A stretch of DNA of 64,000 nt from Porphyromonadaceae bacterium FC4 (GCA_900120395.1 LT635553.1:1036254-1100253); one strand, 5' to 3'; shown: positions 27,943-38,330, counted from the first letter of the stretch. Made by a program: numbers and translations. The notes: generated by a model from the letters alone, not told the origin.

Positions 27943-28626
27943 ATGACTAAGAAGCTGGCACGCTACCACTATTGGTGGTGTGCTTGCTTCTTTATTTTGT
28001 TTTTTATCAGCATTACTTCTTGTGGACGTAAACGGAGTGACTTACTGGATGGCAATATTGATACTCTGATGTTTACTTCCATGACCGAAAATGTCCATAC
28101 GCTGATATCTGATAGTGGTATCACGAAGTACAAACTTCAGACAAAAGTGTGGTATACCTTTGACAATCCCGAAAGCAAGTGGTACTTTCCCGAGGGTATA
28201 TACATTGAGCAGTTTGATACGCTATTTAATATTGAAGCATCTGTTCAAGCTGACACGGCCTATTATTACCAAGACAAAAATCTTTGGGAGCTAAAAGGAA
28301 ATGTTAGGGTTCTCAATAGAGAGGGACAACGTTTTTTTGCCAAGACTATCTATTGGGATGAAAAGGAAGAAGAAGTGTACTCACATGACCCTGTACGTAT
28401 TGAGCGATCTGAGGGTGAGCTCTTAATGAGTCAATACGGTTTTAAAAGCAATCAAGATATGACTAGATATGAGCTTTATTCGTCTAGCGGACATCTTGAT
28501 GTGGAGGATAAACCAATGATGCAGAGCGATACTCTCCAGTACCAGACTCCTACAGCTGAAAACCCTGTCCTGGAAAAAGACTCTGCATTATTGCCAAACG
28601 ACACCACGGTCGTAATAAAGAGATAG
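27943..28626 (+). CDS. lptC: LPS export protein LptC
   Basis: The inner-membrane-anchored periplasmic part of the Lpt machinery that carries LPS from LptB2FG to LptA. I start at the ATG at 27943 (MTKKLARYH); an in-frame ATG at 27856 would overlap the TPR gene and is less likely. Residues 10-30 are hydrophobic and end in ITSCGRKRSD, a lipobox, as is usual for Bacteroidetes LptC. The beta-jellyroll repeats are visible (WYFPEGIYIEQFD, ASVQADTAYYYQDKNLWELKGNVRVLN). The C-terminal tail is polar. Confidence 0.88.
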   Translation: MTKKLARYHYWWCACFFILFFISITSCGRKRSDLLDGNIDTLMFTSMTENVHTLISDSGITKYKLQTKVWYTFDNPESKWYFPEGIYIEQFDTLFNIEASVQADTAYYYQDKNLWELKGNVRVLNREGQRFFAKTIYWDEKEEEVYSHDPVRIERSEGELLMSQYGFKSNQDMTRYELYSSSGHLDVEDKPMMQSDTLQYQTPTAENPVLEKDSALLPNDTTVVIKR

Positions 28627-28659
28627 AATGCGTACACTCCCAAAACGTGAAAAGAAGGA

Positions 28660-29916
28660 ATGACCTACTTTTTTATCATCATCACGCTGCTTCTGTCCGC
28701 TTTTTTTAGTTCGAGCGAGATCGCCTTTCTCTCCGCAGATCGATTGCAGGTCGAACTAGATAAAGCAAAGGGTAAGTTTATCCCAAAAATCCAGGATTTC
28801 TTCTACAACCGATCCGGTAAGTACATCACTACTATTTTAGTAGGGAACAATATAGTAAACGTAATTTACGGAGTACTCGTTGCTAAAGTATTGGAGAGTC
28901 CACTAAGCAGTATCATTAGCAATGACCTTCTAGTTGTCCTTATTCAGACGATTATCTCAACCGCAATAATCATTGTCCTAGGCGAGTACTGTCCGAAGAC
29001 TCTTGCCAAAATGAGACCAAATGCCCAACTGCGGTATGCTGCCATCCCTCTCTTCATTATTTATTGGTTGCTTATCCCCATCACACTTATTGCGAATGGG
29101 ATCACAGCTATTCTTCTCAAACTCTTTGGCGTAAAAAACACGGACAATAGTGTCGTCCCTTTGAGTAAGATAGATCTGGACTATTATATCGAAGCCAATG
29201 CAACTCCGGAGGAAACAATGGCGTCTGAAGCTCGACTGCTACAAAATGCCCTTGAGTTTTCGGATATAAAAGTAAGGGATTGCTTAATCCCTCGAAATGA
29301 GATTGCAGCTATTGATGAAGATGAAGACATTGCTGAGTTAATCAAGCTTTTTGACCATACCGGTTTCTCTAAAATACTGGTCTATCGTGATACTATTGAC
29401 GATATTGTAGGGTATATTCACGGCATTGAGATGTTCAAATGCTATCAGGATGGTACGAATTGGCAATCCCATATAAAGCAAACCATCTATATCCCAGAAT
29501 CACTACCCATAGATAACGCAATGAAAAAACTCATGCAGAAGAAAAGAAACATTGCTATCGTCGTGGATGAGCTGGGGGGCACGGCGGGTATTGTGACCCT
29601 CGAAGATGTCGTGGAGGAGATCTTTGGAGAAATAGAGGACGAGCATGACAACAATAGGCTGGTGATGCGAAAGATAGACGAAAATGAGTACATCATATCT
29701 GGAAGGGCAGAAATCGATACCTTGAACGAAACTTTTGATCTGGGTATTCCGGAAAATGATGAGTACAAAACACTCGCAGGATATATACTCGCCACGTATC
29801 AGGGCATACCTGAACGCGGAGCTCTAATAGCACTTCCTGAGGGGTTCAAGGCGAAAATACTCAGAGCTACAGAAAATAAGATAACGCTGGTGCGCTTATT
29901 TAAAACGCCAGTGTGA
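28660..29916 (+). CDS. CNNM/CorC-type membrane protein with CBS domains (GldE-like)
   Basis: A 418-residue protein: DUF21 membrane domain with four hydrophobic helices (about residues 1-160), two CBS domains (about 200-330, with VRDCLIPRNEIAAIDEDEDI and VDELGGTAGIVTLEDVVEEIFGEIEDEHD), and a C-terminal CorC/HlyC transporter-associated domain (YIISGRAEIDTLNE). The family includes magnesium/cobalt efflux proteins and gliding protein GldE. It lies 33 bp after lptC on the same strand. The ion or partner is not known here. Confidence 0.88.
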   Translation: MTYFFIIITLLLSAFFSSSEIAFLSADRLQVELDKAKGKFIPKIQDFFYNRSGKYITTILVGNNIVNVIYGVLVAKVLESPLSSIISNDLLVVLIQTIISTAIIIVLGEYCPKTLAKMRPNAQLRYAAIPLFIIYWLLIPITLIANGITAILLKLFGVKNTDNSVVPLSKIDLDYYIEANATPEETMASEARLLQNALEFSDIKVRDCLIPRNEIAAIDEDEDIAELIKLFDHTGFSKILVYRDTIDDIVGYIHGIEMFKCYQDGTNWQSHIKQTIYIPESLPIDNAMKKLMQKKRNIAIVVDELGGTAGIVTLEDVVEEIFGEIEDEHDNNRLVMRKIDENEYIISGRAEIDTLNETFDLGIPENDEYKTLAGYILATYQGIPERGALIALPEGFKAKILRATENKITLVRLFKTPV

Positions 29917-29939
29917 AGTAAATAACTTTATTTAGTGAT

Positions 29940-31703
29940 ATGTACAGAACAAATACGTGCGGTGAGCTGCGCATTGAGAACGTTGGACAAGAAGTCACTC
30001 TTGCCGGCTGGGTGCAAAAAAATAGAAAGCTTGGAGGGATGGTCTTTATTGACCTAAGAGACCGATATGGTGTGACGCAGTTGACGTTCAACATTGAGTC
30101 CGATGCAGATCTTGTCGAGGTCGCCAGTCATATTGGTAGGGAGTTCGTAATACAGGTAACAGGGAAAGTGTCTGAGCGCACTTCAAAAAACCCTGCTATG
30201 GCAACGGGTGATATCGAGGTCGAGGTCTCAAGTTTGAGTGTACTCAATAAGTCCCTTACTCCACCGTTTACTATTGAAACAAATACGGATGGTGGCGATG
30301 AGCTCAGAATGAAGTATCGGTACTTAGACCTACGAAGGGAGGTCGTAAGGAAAAACCTCGAACTACGCCATCGGATGGCTATCCAGATTAGAAGCTTCTT
30401 GGATGATCTCAACTTCATGGAAGTAGAGACCCCAGTCCTAATCAAATCTACTCCTGAGGGAGCACGTGACTTTGTCGTTCCCTCAAGAATGAACCCGGGA
30501 GAGTTTTATGCGTTGCCACAGTCTCCTCAGACTTTCAAACAGCTACTGATGGTAGCCGGCTTTGACCGTTATTTCCAGATAGTGAAGTGTTTCAGAGATG
30601 AAGACCTACGCGCTGATAGACAGCCTGAGTTTACCCAGATTGACTGCGAAATGAGTTTCGTTGAACAAGAGGATATCTTGGGAGTATTTGAGAAGCTCAG
30701 TAAACATCTCTTTAAGACAATTCTAAATATTGATCAAAGTGAAGCCTATCCACGTATTAGTTGGCATGATGCTATGAAGTACTACGGATCTGATAAGCCT
30801 GACACGCGATTTGATATGAAGATCGTTGAGGTAGACGATGTGATGAAGGGAGTTGGCTTCAAGGTATTTGATGAAGCAGAGTATATTGGCGGAATATGCG
30901 TGACCGGGGGTGATGATTACTCAAGGAAACAGATTGATGCACTCACTGACTACGTTAAGTCTCCTCAGATTGGAGCCAAAGGCTTAGTCTATGTCCGCGT
31001 CAAGAATGATGGAACATTCAAGAGCTCAATCGACAAGTTTTATTCGCCAGAGAAACTCCAAGAGCTCTCTGATAAAATGTCTGCAAAACCGGGAGACCTC
31101 ATTCTTATCATCAGCGGAGACAATTGCCTGAAATGCAGACAGCAACTTGGATCGTTACGCCTTGAAGTGGCAAAACAGCAAGGTCTGATGAAGCCTGATG
31201 ACTTCTCTTGTCTCTGGGTAGTTGATTTTCCTCTTCTTGAGTGGAATGAAGAAGATGGGCGTTACTATGCGATGCATCATCCCTTTACTGCACCTAAGCC
31301 TGAGGATATACCTCTGTTGGATTCTGATCCTGGAAAAGTTCGTGCAAATGCCTATGATATGGTGATTAATGGCGTGGAAGTCGGCGGCGGATCCATCCGT
31401 ATCCATGACAGCAAACTACAGGAGAAGATGTTTGAAGTACTAGGGTTTACTCCCCAGAAAGCCCAAGAGCAATTTGGTTTTCTCATGAACGCTTTCCAGT
31501 ACGGGGCACCTCCCCACGGCGGTATCGCGTATGGATTTGACCGCTGGGTGTCTCTCTTTGCCGGAATCTCCAGTATTAGGGATACTATAGCATTTCCGAA
31601 GAATAACTCTGGTCGTGACGTCATGATCAATGCTCCATCGCATATAGATGAATCGCAATTAAACGAGCTCTCTCTTGACCTAAAACCTGTGCCGCATAAG
31701 TAA
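29940..31703 (+). CDS. aspS: Aspartyl-tRNA synthetase
   Basis: Charges tRNA-Asp. A 587-residue class II synthetase of bacterial type: N-terminal OB-fold ([26 protein letters not shown]), motif 2 in [24 protein letters not shown], and motif 3 in [15 protein letters not shown]. The GAD insertion between motifs 2 and 3 is present (about 280-410). It follows the CBS protein by 23 bp. The end of the gene is followed by 93 bp before the mannosidase. Confidence 0.97.
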   Translation: MYRTNTCGELRIENVGQEVTLAGWVQKNRKLGGMVFIDLRDRYGVTQLTFNIESDADLVEVASHIGREFVIQVTGKVSERTSKNPAMATGDIEVEVSSLSVLNKSLTPPFTIETNTDGGDELRMKYRYLDLRREVVRKNLELRHRMAIQIRSFLDDLNFMEVETPVLIKSTPEGARDFVVPSRMNPGEFYALPQSPQTFKQLLMVAGFDRYFQIVKCFRDEDLRADRQPEFTQIDCEMSFVEQEDILGVFEKLSKHLFKTILNIDQSEAYPRISWHDAMKYYGSDKPDTRFDMKIVEVDDVMKGVGFKVFDEAEYIGGICVTGGDDYSRKQIDALTDYVKSPQIGAKGLVYVRVKNDGTFKSSIDKFYSPEKLQELSDKMSAKPGDLILIISGDNCLKCRQQLGSLRLEVAKQQGLMKPDDFSCLWVVDFPLLEWNEEDGRYYAMHHPFTAPKPEDIPLLDSDPGKVRANAYDMVINGVEVGGGSIRIHDSKLQEKMFEVLGFTPQKAQEQFGFLMNAFQYGAPPHGGIAYGFDRWVSLFAGISSIRDTIAFPKNNSGRDVMINAPSHIDESQLNELSLDLKPVPHK

Positions 31704-31796
31704 GAGTACTTTAGTTTTTGAACACAGGTAGGTTACTCATATCGCACTCATGGCGTATGTTATATATACTAAACTCAAATAAGGAGTAGAGTGGTT

Positions 31797-34358
31797 ATGA
31801 CCTATCGTCCCTTTTTTGCCCTAACTTGGGTCATATTTTTGCTTCAGCTGTCTACTTTTGCCTATTCCCAGGTGAGGGTTCTTAGCAGTTTTCGTGTGCA
31901 AATGGAGGGGGATACTACGTCCTATGAGGTAGAGCTGCCAGGGGTCTTACAATATGACCTGATCAAGAATAGAGTCATCCCAGATCCCTTTGTGGAGATG
32001 AATGAAGACAGTGTCCAGTGGGTCAGTGATAAAAACTGGCTCTACTGGACTGTGTTTTCTATTGATAGTGCTGAGCTAAAAAGCGCAAAAGATTATCGTT
32101 TGCATCTTACCGGTGTAGATACATTTTCTGAAGTTTATCTGAATGGTTCGCTTATAGGACAGACAGATGATCTTTTTCGTAGTTACGTATTCTCGGTGAG
32201 TGACTATCTACTTCCCGGTGAGAATAGGCTGGTATTGAGGATGCTCTCACCGACAATGAAGGCGCATGCTCAATATATGAGTAGTGGGTTCAATTACCCT
32301 GCTGATAATGATCGGTTTTCAATCCACTACAGCCCATACATTCGGAAGAGCCCATATCATTTTGGTTGGGATTGGGGACCTAGGATTCTGTCCTATGGCG
32401 TGGAGGAGCCTATTAGGTTAGAGCGGATTACAGGTCCCACTCTAGAGGAGTGTTATGTCAGAAGTACCCTAGAAAATGGGGCTGCAACTGTTGCCGTGGT
32501 GAGCGAAACAAAGCACCTTGCTGAAGAAAAAGCGACTCTAACACTGGCTATAACGAACCCGGAAGGTTTACTGGTTGAGAAAAAACAAGTGCCAGCCTCT
32601 GGTAGAGATACCTTGACATTTACCATCGACCACCCCCTCCTATGGTGGCCAAATGGTTCTGGTGAACAGTATCTTTATCAACTTACCCGGACTGTCGCTC
32701 AAGAAGGGGGCTATCAAGTTTGTGACACACTGAGGTTTGGAATACGAGAGATTCAGCTCCTGCAAGAAAGTGATAAGATAGGTGAAAGCTTTACTTTTGT
32801 AGTCAATGGTAAACCTCTCTACATAAAAGGGGCAAACTATCTCCCACATGACCGGCGGTTTGGTGGAGGGGATAGGACTCTAGAACAACTGTTTTCTGAG
32901 GACATAGTACCTGCCCACTTTAATATGCTTCGGGTATGGGGTGGTGGAACCTTTGAAACGGAGGAGTTTTACCAACTAGCCGATCAATATGGAATACTTA
33001 TTTGGCAAGATTTTCCTTTCGCATGTAGCACTTACCCTAATGACCCCGCGTTTAGAGAGCAAGTTTCTTTGGAAGCACGTGACCAACTTTCACGCATACG
33101 CAATCATCCATCTATTGCTCTTTTCTGCGGTAATAATGAGGTTCTAGAGGGACTGAAGTACTGGGGGTGGAAAAATAAGTACGGATATACAGATAGTCAA
33201 TGGAAGAAAATGCATGAGGACTATGATAGCTTCTTCAGGGAACATCTGAAATCGCTTGTAAATACTTATGCTCCTCATATAGACTATATTCATGGTTCTC
33301 CGGTGTCTTCAAACTGGGGGCGACCTAAGAGTCTTCTTAGTGGTGATAGCCACTATTGGGGGGTGTGGTTTGGTTCTGAGGATTTTACAACCTTCGACAC
33401 CCATTATGGGCGATTTGCAAGTGAATTCGGATTTCAAGCTTTTCCCGAGATGAAAACGATTCATTCGTTTGCCCCCAATACTCATATTGACAGCTTGAAT
33501 ATTGAGCACCCAATACTTGAGCATCGGCAGCGATCCTTTATTGGCAACGAGAGGATCACTACCTATATGTCGCGACAGTACCCTGTTCCAAAAGACTTTC
33601 ATGACTATGTATACGTTGGGCAGATCTTGCAGGGAAATGGAATGGGGTATGCTTTACGAGCCATCCGAAGGGGTTATCCGGAGAACATGGGATCCCTTTA
33701 TTGGCAATTGAATGATGTTTGGCCTACTGTTAGCTGGTCAAGCATTGACTACTGGGGTAATTACAAAGCAATGCACTACAAGGTTCGTGAAGCCTATTCG
33801 CCTACTATTGTTGATATTATTAGGAAAGATAATGAGTATCAATTATGGCTCGTGTCTGATAGCACGTCGCTTGATGGCTGCTTAAACATTCAGCTTTCAG
33901 CGCACGACTATTATGGAAATAAGCTATGGGACGATACCATCCGGTACTCTGTGAGCTCCTCTCCATTTTCTAAACGAGTGAAAACATTGGATCCGATGCT
34001 CTTTGAAACAGAGCAGATATACGTGCAAATTCTCGTGAGAGATGGTCAAAACACAGTAGTTGCTTCCCAAGTCTTTTATCCGATTGACCCTAAAGAAATG
34101 AGGTTGCCTACGGCACAAATTGAATATGATATTTACGTAAGAGATGGTGAACTCACCTTGGAGCTTTCGTCTCCTGTGTTGGTTAAGGATCTTTTTATAG
34201 AAACACCAGAGTGGCAAGGTGCGCGGTATTCCAATAACTTTCTGGATATTCTACCTGGACAAACGTATGAAATCACCATAAGCCACTCGGCAATAACTGA
34301 GGGTACCACTCAGGATAAACTACGGTTTACATGCCTAAATGATATACTACCTCTATGA
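31797..34358 (+). CDS. Exported GH2 beta-mannosidase
   Basis: About 853 residues from the ATG at 31797; an in-frame GTG six bases earlier is possible. The signal peptide is MTYRPFFALTWVIFLLQLSTFAYSQ. Domains: GH2 sugar-binding jellyroll (TGVDTFSEVYLNGSLIGQTDD), immunoglobulin-like domain, TIM barrel. The acid/base is in IALFCGNNEVLEG and the nucleophile in ASEFGFQAFPEM, the beta-mannosidase pattern with WDWGPRI upstream. It releases mannose from beta-mannosides such as N-glycan cores. There is no T9SS C-terminal domain, so it is probably periplasmic. It overlaps cutC by 4 bp. Confidence 0.92.
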   Translation: MTYRPFFALTWVIFLLQLSTFAYSQVRVLSSFRVQMEGDTTSYEVELPGVLQYDLIKNRVIPDPFVEMNEDSVQWVSDKNWLYWTVFSIDSAELKSAKDYRLHLTGVDTFSEVYLNGSLIGQTDDLFRSYVFSVSDYLLPGENRLVLRMLSPTMKAHAQYMSSGFNYPADNDRFSIHYSPYIRKSPYHFGWDWGPRILSYGVEEPIRLERITGPTLEECYVRSTLENGAATVAVVSETKHLAEEKATLTLAITNPEGLLVEKKQVPASGRDTLTFTIDHPLLWWPNGSGEQYLYQLTRTVAQEGGYQVCDTLRFGIREIQLLQESDKIGESFTFVVNGKPLYIKGANYLPHDRRFGGGDRTLEQLFSEDIVPAHFNMLRVWGGGTFETEEFYQLADQYGILIWQDFPFACSTYPNDPAFREQVSLEARDQLSRIRNHPSIALFCGNNEVLEGLKYWGWKNKYGYTDSQWKKMHEDYDSFFREHLKSLVNTYAPHIDYIHGSPVSSNWGRPKSLLSGDSHYWGVWFGSEDFTTFDTHYGRFASEFGFQAFPEMKTIHSFAPNTHIDSLNIEHPILEHRQRSFIGNERITTYMSRQYPVPKDFHDYVYVGQILQGNGMGYALRAIRRGYPENMGSLYWQLNDVWPTVSWSSIDYWGNYKAMHYKVREAYSPTIVDIIRKDNEYQLWLVSDSTSLDGCLNIQLSAHDYYGNKLWDDTIRYSVSSSPFSKRVKTLDPMLFETEQIYVQILVRDGQNTVVASQVFYPIDPKEMRLPTAQIEYDIYVRDGELTLELSSPVLVKDLFIETPEWQGARYSNNFLDILPGQTYEITISHSAITEGTTQDKLRFTCLNDILPL

Positions 34359-35092
34359 TATTACTCGAAAATTGTGCCAATTCTGTTCAGTCTTGTATAG
34401 AGGCTGAGCGTGGGGGTGCCCATAGAATAGAGTTCTGCGCCGGGCTGCCTGAAGGTGGAACAACACCCTCATTCGGGGCTCTAAAAGTAGCACTACAGGA
34501 AGTCCGTATTCCCATATTTCCAATAATTAGACCTAGATCCGGAGACTTTATTTATACGGACTTAGAGGTACGCCAGATGCTCAGCGACATCTATGCATTT
34601 CGTGAGTTAGGTGTAGCTGGTTTTGTATTTGGAGCTCTGACTCCAGATGGGACTCTTGACTATGAGGTGAATCGTAAACTTCTTCGGGCTGCAGAGGGAG
34701 TCCCTGTTACTTTGCATCGTGCTTTTGATATGACTAGAGACATGGGAAGTGCTCTCGAGCAAGCTATTGATCTGGGCTTTTCCCGGATACTTACCTCCGG
34801 AGGACAAAATACGGCAATAGAAGGCTCCGATGTAATACGTAAGCTGGTACAAAAAGCGAATAATAGAATTATTATAATGGCTGGTAGCGGTATCACTCCC
34901 GACAATGCACTCGATCTTGTTTCTCAGACCGGTGTGACCGAAGTACATGGAACCCTCCAAAGTATAATCAAGAGCCCAAGTGTTTTTCATAATCCAAATG
35001 CCTCGATGCAAAGTCGCTCAGACGTGCATTCGTATGATTATCCTGAGACAGATTCAATCAAAGTAAGAACCCTTCTTGATCATTTTCAATGA
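34355..35092 (+). CDS. cutC: CutC family protein
   Basis: A 245-residue TIM-barrel protein. Family signatures: LLENCANSVQSCIEAERGGAHRIEFCAGL at the start, RPRSGDFIYTDLE, GVPVTLHRAFDMTRD and ILTSGGQ. CutC was linked to copper homeostasis in E. coli and humans, but its biochemical reaction is unsettled. The start overlaps the mannosidase stop (ATGA) and its own stop overlaps the comB start (ATGA), so the three genes are probably translated as a chain. Confidence 0.92.
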   Translation: MILLENCANSVQSCIEAERGGAHRIEFCAGLPEGGTTPSFGALKVALQEVRIPIFPIIRPRSGDFIYTDLEVRQMLSDIYAFRELGVAGFVFGALTPDGTLDYEVNRKLLRAAEGVPVTLHRAFDMTRDMGSALEQAIDLGFSRILTSGGQNTAIEGSDVIRKLVQKANNRIIIMAGSGITPDNALDLVSQTGVTEVHGTLQSIIKSPSVFHNPNASMQSRSDVHSYDYPETDSIKVRTLLDHFQ

Positions 35093-35808
35093 AATCTATA
35101 GACATCGTTCTTTCTCCTGACTTACTTTCTGCCTATCCTCCAGATGATAACACAGTATACGTAATGGCGGATATTCTCCGGGCTTCGTCTACCATTGTTG
35201 CTGCTTTTGCAAATGGGGCAAAAAGGATTTTTCCGCTTGAAACGGTGGATGAGGCTCGTGATATGGCTCTGAAGGGGTATATTGTTGGTGCGGAGCGCAA
35301 TGTGGTAAGGTGCGATTTTGCCACCCTCGGTAATGATCCTCTTGAGTATACAAGCGAAGTGGTTTCTGGAAACGAGATCTACTTTACTACGACCAACGGT
35401 ACATGTACCATAAAGTCTTGTTTTAGGATGATGCCGGACACAACGGTGCTTATTGGTGCGTTTACCAATCTCAGTGCGGTCGCTAAATACTGTGCGGATA
35501 AAAACGTCTTAGTTGTAGCAGCAGGATGGAAAGGTCGGGTGTCCCTAGAAGACGCACTGTATGGTGCTGCGTTAGCCTCCGAGCTCACCAAGTCCCATTA
35601 TCCCGGATCCGATGCTATTCGAATAATAAATACAATCTACGATCCTAGCAAACTCGTCGACGATGTCAAAAAAAGCGACCATTATGGCAGGCTTGTTTCG
35701 GCCCATCATGAGCAGGCAATAAACTACTGTCTACAGATGAATACCTGCAATGTTGTACCTATCACCAAACTGTCTCCATCAGGAGAGCCTGTTATCACCC
35801 TTTTATGA
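35089..35808 (+). CDS. 2-phosphosulfolactate phosphatase family protein (ComB)
   Basis: A 239-residue protein with the ComB pattern: VYVMADILRASSTIVAAFANGA near the N-terminus, VGAERNVVRCDFATLGNDPLEYTSE and FTTTNGTCTIKSC. In methanogens ComB makes sulfolactate in coenzyme M synthesis. No other CoM gene is visible nearby, so the true substrate here may be another phosphosulfonate or phosphate ester; that is inference. It overlaps both neighbours by 4 bp. Confidence 0.85.
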   Translation: MKSIDIVLSPDLLSAYPPDDNTVYVMADILRASSTIVAAFANGAKRIFPLETVDEARDMALKGYIVGAERNVVRCDFATLGNDPLEYTSEVVSGNEIYFTTTNGTCTIKSCFRMMPDTTVLIGAFTNLSAVAKYCADKNVLVVAAGWKGRVSLEDALYGAALASELTKSHYPGSDAIRIINTIYDPSKLVDDVKKSDHYGRLVSAHHEQAINYCLQMNTCNVVPITKLSPSGEPVITLL

Positions 35809-36821
35809 GACAGTACTACCAAATCACTTTAGTTATTTCGGCTCTTATTATAGGGTTCCTAAGTAGTTGTGGAGGCTCACGAAGGGGAGTTCCTCCAGCT
35901 AATTCTCAAAAGCCTCTTTACTCAACTTCAAAAAATGCTTACGAGAGCTATATTAGGACCTATGCGCCTCAGGCGTTAGCGAGTCAACACCAGTTTGGTA
36001 TCCCTGCAAGCATTACGCTTGCACAGGGCTTGCTCGAGAGTGCTGCAGGACAGAGTGATCTTGCACGAAATGCAAATAACCACTTTGGCATCAAGTGCCA
36101 CAAGTCTTGGACTGGAGGAAAAGCCTATCACACGGATGACCGTCCGAACGAGTGTTTTAGAGCATACAATACTGTTCTCGAGTCATATAGTGACCACGCC
36201 CACTTTCTTAGTAGTCAAGCTAGATATAAAGATCTTTTTCGAATGGATCTTTCCGATTACAAGGGATGGGCTAAAGGTCTTCAGAGTGCCGGGTATGCTA
36301 CAGACCGAGGATATGCCAATAAACTAATAAAGATCATAGAAGATTACCAGCTGTACCTTGTTACCGATAATAACCCCTCGCGAAAGTATAGCTATAATGA
36401 ACCCAAGCAGCCTCCACGTAACGTCAAAAACCAACCACTTCAGTATGAGAGACCCGCAACTCAGGATGCAGGAGTAGCAGATGTACGTGAGGTATATATC
36501 AGTTATGGACTGTATTATACCCTAGCTAAGCCAAATGATGATCTTGCAAGCATTGCCCGTGATCTTGGAGCTACTGAGCGGGCGCTTGAGCGGTACAATG
36601 ACTTCCCAAAAGGCTATCCCTTACAGGGAGGAGATATCGTATACCTTGAGCGTAAACTATTGAAGGCAGAGCCTCCGTACTATGAGCATGTTGTAAGAGT
36701 AGGGGAATCTATCCATGCGATTGCTCAGCGCTACGGTATTCAGCTCAAGTCTCTATATCGTATGAATGGTCTTACTCAAGACTACTACCCGGAGGAAGGA
36801 GACGTTCTCCGTCTGAGATAA
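35805..36821 (+). CDS. Lipoprotein glucosaminidase with LysM domains
   Basis: A 338-residue peptidoglycan hydrolase. It has a lipoprotein signal (ISALIIGFLSSCGGSR). The glucosaminidase domain covers about residues 50-190, with the catalytic Glu in AQGLLESAAGQSDLA and the conserved NNHFGIKC and YATDRGYANKLI. Two LysM-like segments follow (about 225-285 and 290-338; the last one is PPYYEHVVRVGESIHAIA). It probably cleaves septal glycan and binds it through LysM. The ATG overlaps the comB stop. Confidence 0.9.
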   Translation: MRQYYQITLVISALIIGFLSSCGGSRRGVPPANSQKPLYSTSKNAYESYIRTYAPQALASQHQFGIPASITLAQGLLESAAGQSDLARNANNHFGIKCHKSWTGGKAYHTDDRPNECFRAYNTVLESYSDHAHFLSSQARYKDLFRMDLSDYKGWAKGLQSAGYATDRGYANKLIKIIEDYQLYLVTDNNPSRKYSYNEPKQPPRNVKNQPLQYERPATQDAGVADVREVYISYGLYYTLAKPNDDLASIARDLGATERALERYNDFPKGYPLQGGDIVYLERKLLKAEPPYYEHVVRVGESIHAIAQRYGIQLKSLYRMNGLTQDYYPEEGDVLRLR

Positions 36822-36852
36822 TCTCACTAGTTGTTTTGTAAGTGACGTGTAC

Positions 36853-36945
36853 TGAAAAAAGTTTCCAGTAGGAAACAGATCTCTACTATCCGTCAAATTG
36901 TTTTCTTTCCTACTGGAAACATTTCCCTTCTATCCGTCAAATTTT
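36853..36945 (+). repeat. Dispersed hairpin repeat, copy 6
   Basis: Plus orientation. Left flank GTGACGTGTACTG plus A run (36842-36858); first hairpin AGTA, second TACT. Right flank CCACCCCTCCCCGAGCGGC. It lies between convergent genes. Confidence 0.9.
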
Positions 36946-36986
36946 CCACCCCTCCCCGAGCGGCAAATCACTCTTGGTTAGATACG

Positions 36987-37024
36987 ATAGAGGAGTGTGT
37001 CGAAATTTCGACACACTCCTCTAT
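36987..37024. terminator. Bidirectional terminator between convergent genes
   Basis: A perfect 38-bp palindrome (ATAGAGGAGTGTGTCGAAA and complement) followed by TTTC. It shares the core GTGTGTCRAAA with the hairpin at 18511, and more loosely (GTGGGTCAAAA) with that at 21806. Confidence 0.8.
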
Positions 37025-37045
37025 TTCAATAGGACAGCTTTGGAT

Positions 37046-38296
37046 TTAGTCTTCTAGCTTATGTACGATGAGTCCAGAGCGTAGCTTGGGTTCGAACCAA
37101 GTTGTTTTTGGAGGCATTATAGCTCCTGAGTCAGCAATGTCTATGATTTGTTGCATAGACACAGGATATAGCGCCAGTGCTGCTTTCATTTCTCCAGAAT
37201 CTACACGCTTTTTGAGCTCACCTAATCCACGAATACCTCCTACAAAATCAATTCTTTTGCTGGTTCTCAAGTCATCAATCCCGAGGATGTCATGAAGGAT
37301 GAGGTTACTGCTGATTGTTACGTCAAGAACACCTATGGGGTCATTATCATCATAAGTACCTTCTTTAGCAGTAAGTGAGTACCACTTTCCTCCTAGATAT
37401 AGACTGAAGTTGTGAAGCTTATTCGGCTTGTATTCTTGGCTGCCTTTTTCCTCAACTACAAAGTGCCCTTCGAGCTTTTTTAGGAACTCTTCGTCTGAAA
37501 GCCCGTTAAGATCCTTGACAACACGATTATAGTCAATAATCGTCAGGTGGCTTGCAGGAAAAGCTACAGCCATAAAGTAGTTGTACTCTTCCTCTCCGGA
37601 GTGGTTGGGGTTGTTTCTGGCTTTCTCTGCTCCTACTAGTGCAGCAGCAGCAGAACGATGGTGCCCATCTGCTATATAGAGTGATGGGATTTTTGCAAAG
37701 GCATCAGTAATTGTTTGGATATCTTGATCATCGGATATGATCCAGACTGTATGCCCAAATCCGTCATGCTCTGCTACAAAATCGTACTCAGGTTCTGTTC
37801 CCTTGTATTTATCAATAATTCCCTGTAGCACTTCATTATCGGGGAAGGCAAAGAATACCGGCTCCAGATTAGCATCCAAGACACGAACATGCTTCATCCG
37901 ATCTTCTTCTTTGTCTTTGCGAGTCAGTTCGTGCTTCTTGATTCGTCCTGCCAGATAATCTTCTACATTAGCACCAATCACGATCCCATACTGAGTTTTC
38001 CCGTTCATGGTCTGAGCATAGATGTAGTAGCAGGGCTTGTCATCTTGGGCTAACCATCCTTTCTTTTGAAATTTCTCGAACTGCTCTTTAGCCATATCGT
38101 ATACATCCGGATCATGCTCATCCTTTCCTTGTGGAAAGTTGATCTCAGGACGGATGATATGGTACAGGGATTTTTCGTTTCCCTTAGCTTCTGCACGTGC
38201 CTCATCACTATTGAGTACATCGTACGGTCGAGAGGCCACTTCAGTTACTATGTTTTTGGGCGGTCTTAGCCCTCTGAAAGGTCTTACTTTTGCCAT
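37046..38296 (-). CDS. DUF1015 family protein linked to serine synthesis
   Basis: A 416-residue cytoplasmic protein. It shows the DUF1015 hallmarks: RPFRGLRPPKN with VASRPYDVLNSDEAR at the start, and IADGHHRSAAA near residue 210. It follows serA by 34 bp on the same strand, and in Bacteroidetes this family is regularly found with serC and serA. A role as a kinase-like or phosphatase-like step in serine synthesis has been suggested by context; nothing in the sequence proves a reaction. Confidence 0.85.
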   Translation of the reverse strand: MAKVRPFRGLRPPKNIVTEVASRPYDVLNSDEARAEAKGNEKSLYHIIRPEINFPQGKDEHDPDVYDMAKEQFEKFQKKGWLAQDDKPCYYIYAQTMNGKTQYGIVIGANVEDYLAGRIKKHELTRKDKEEDRMKHVRVLDANLEPVFFAFPDNEVLQGIIDKYKGTEPEYDFVAEHDGFGHTVWIISDDQDIQTITDAFAKIPSLYIADGHHRSAAAALVGAEKARNNPNHSGEEEYNYFMAVAFPASHLTIIDYNRVVKDLNGLSDEEFLKKLEGHFVVEEKGSQEYKPNKLHNFSLYLGGKWYSLTAKEGTYDDNDPIGVLDVTISSNLILHDILGIDDLRTSKRIDFVGGIRGLGELKKRVDSGEMKAALALYPVSMQQIIDIADSGAIMPPKTTWFEPKLRSGLIVHKLED

Positions 38297-38330
38297 GTCG
38301 TTGAGTGTTGTAAAATTCTATGTGTTGTGA

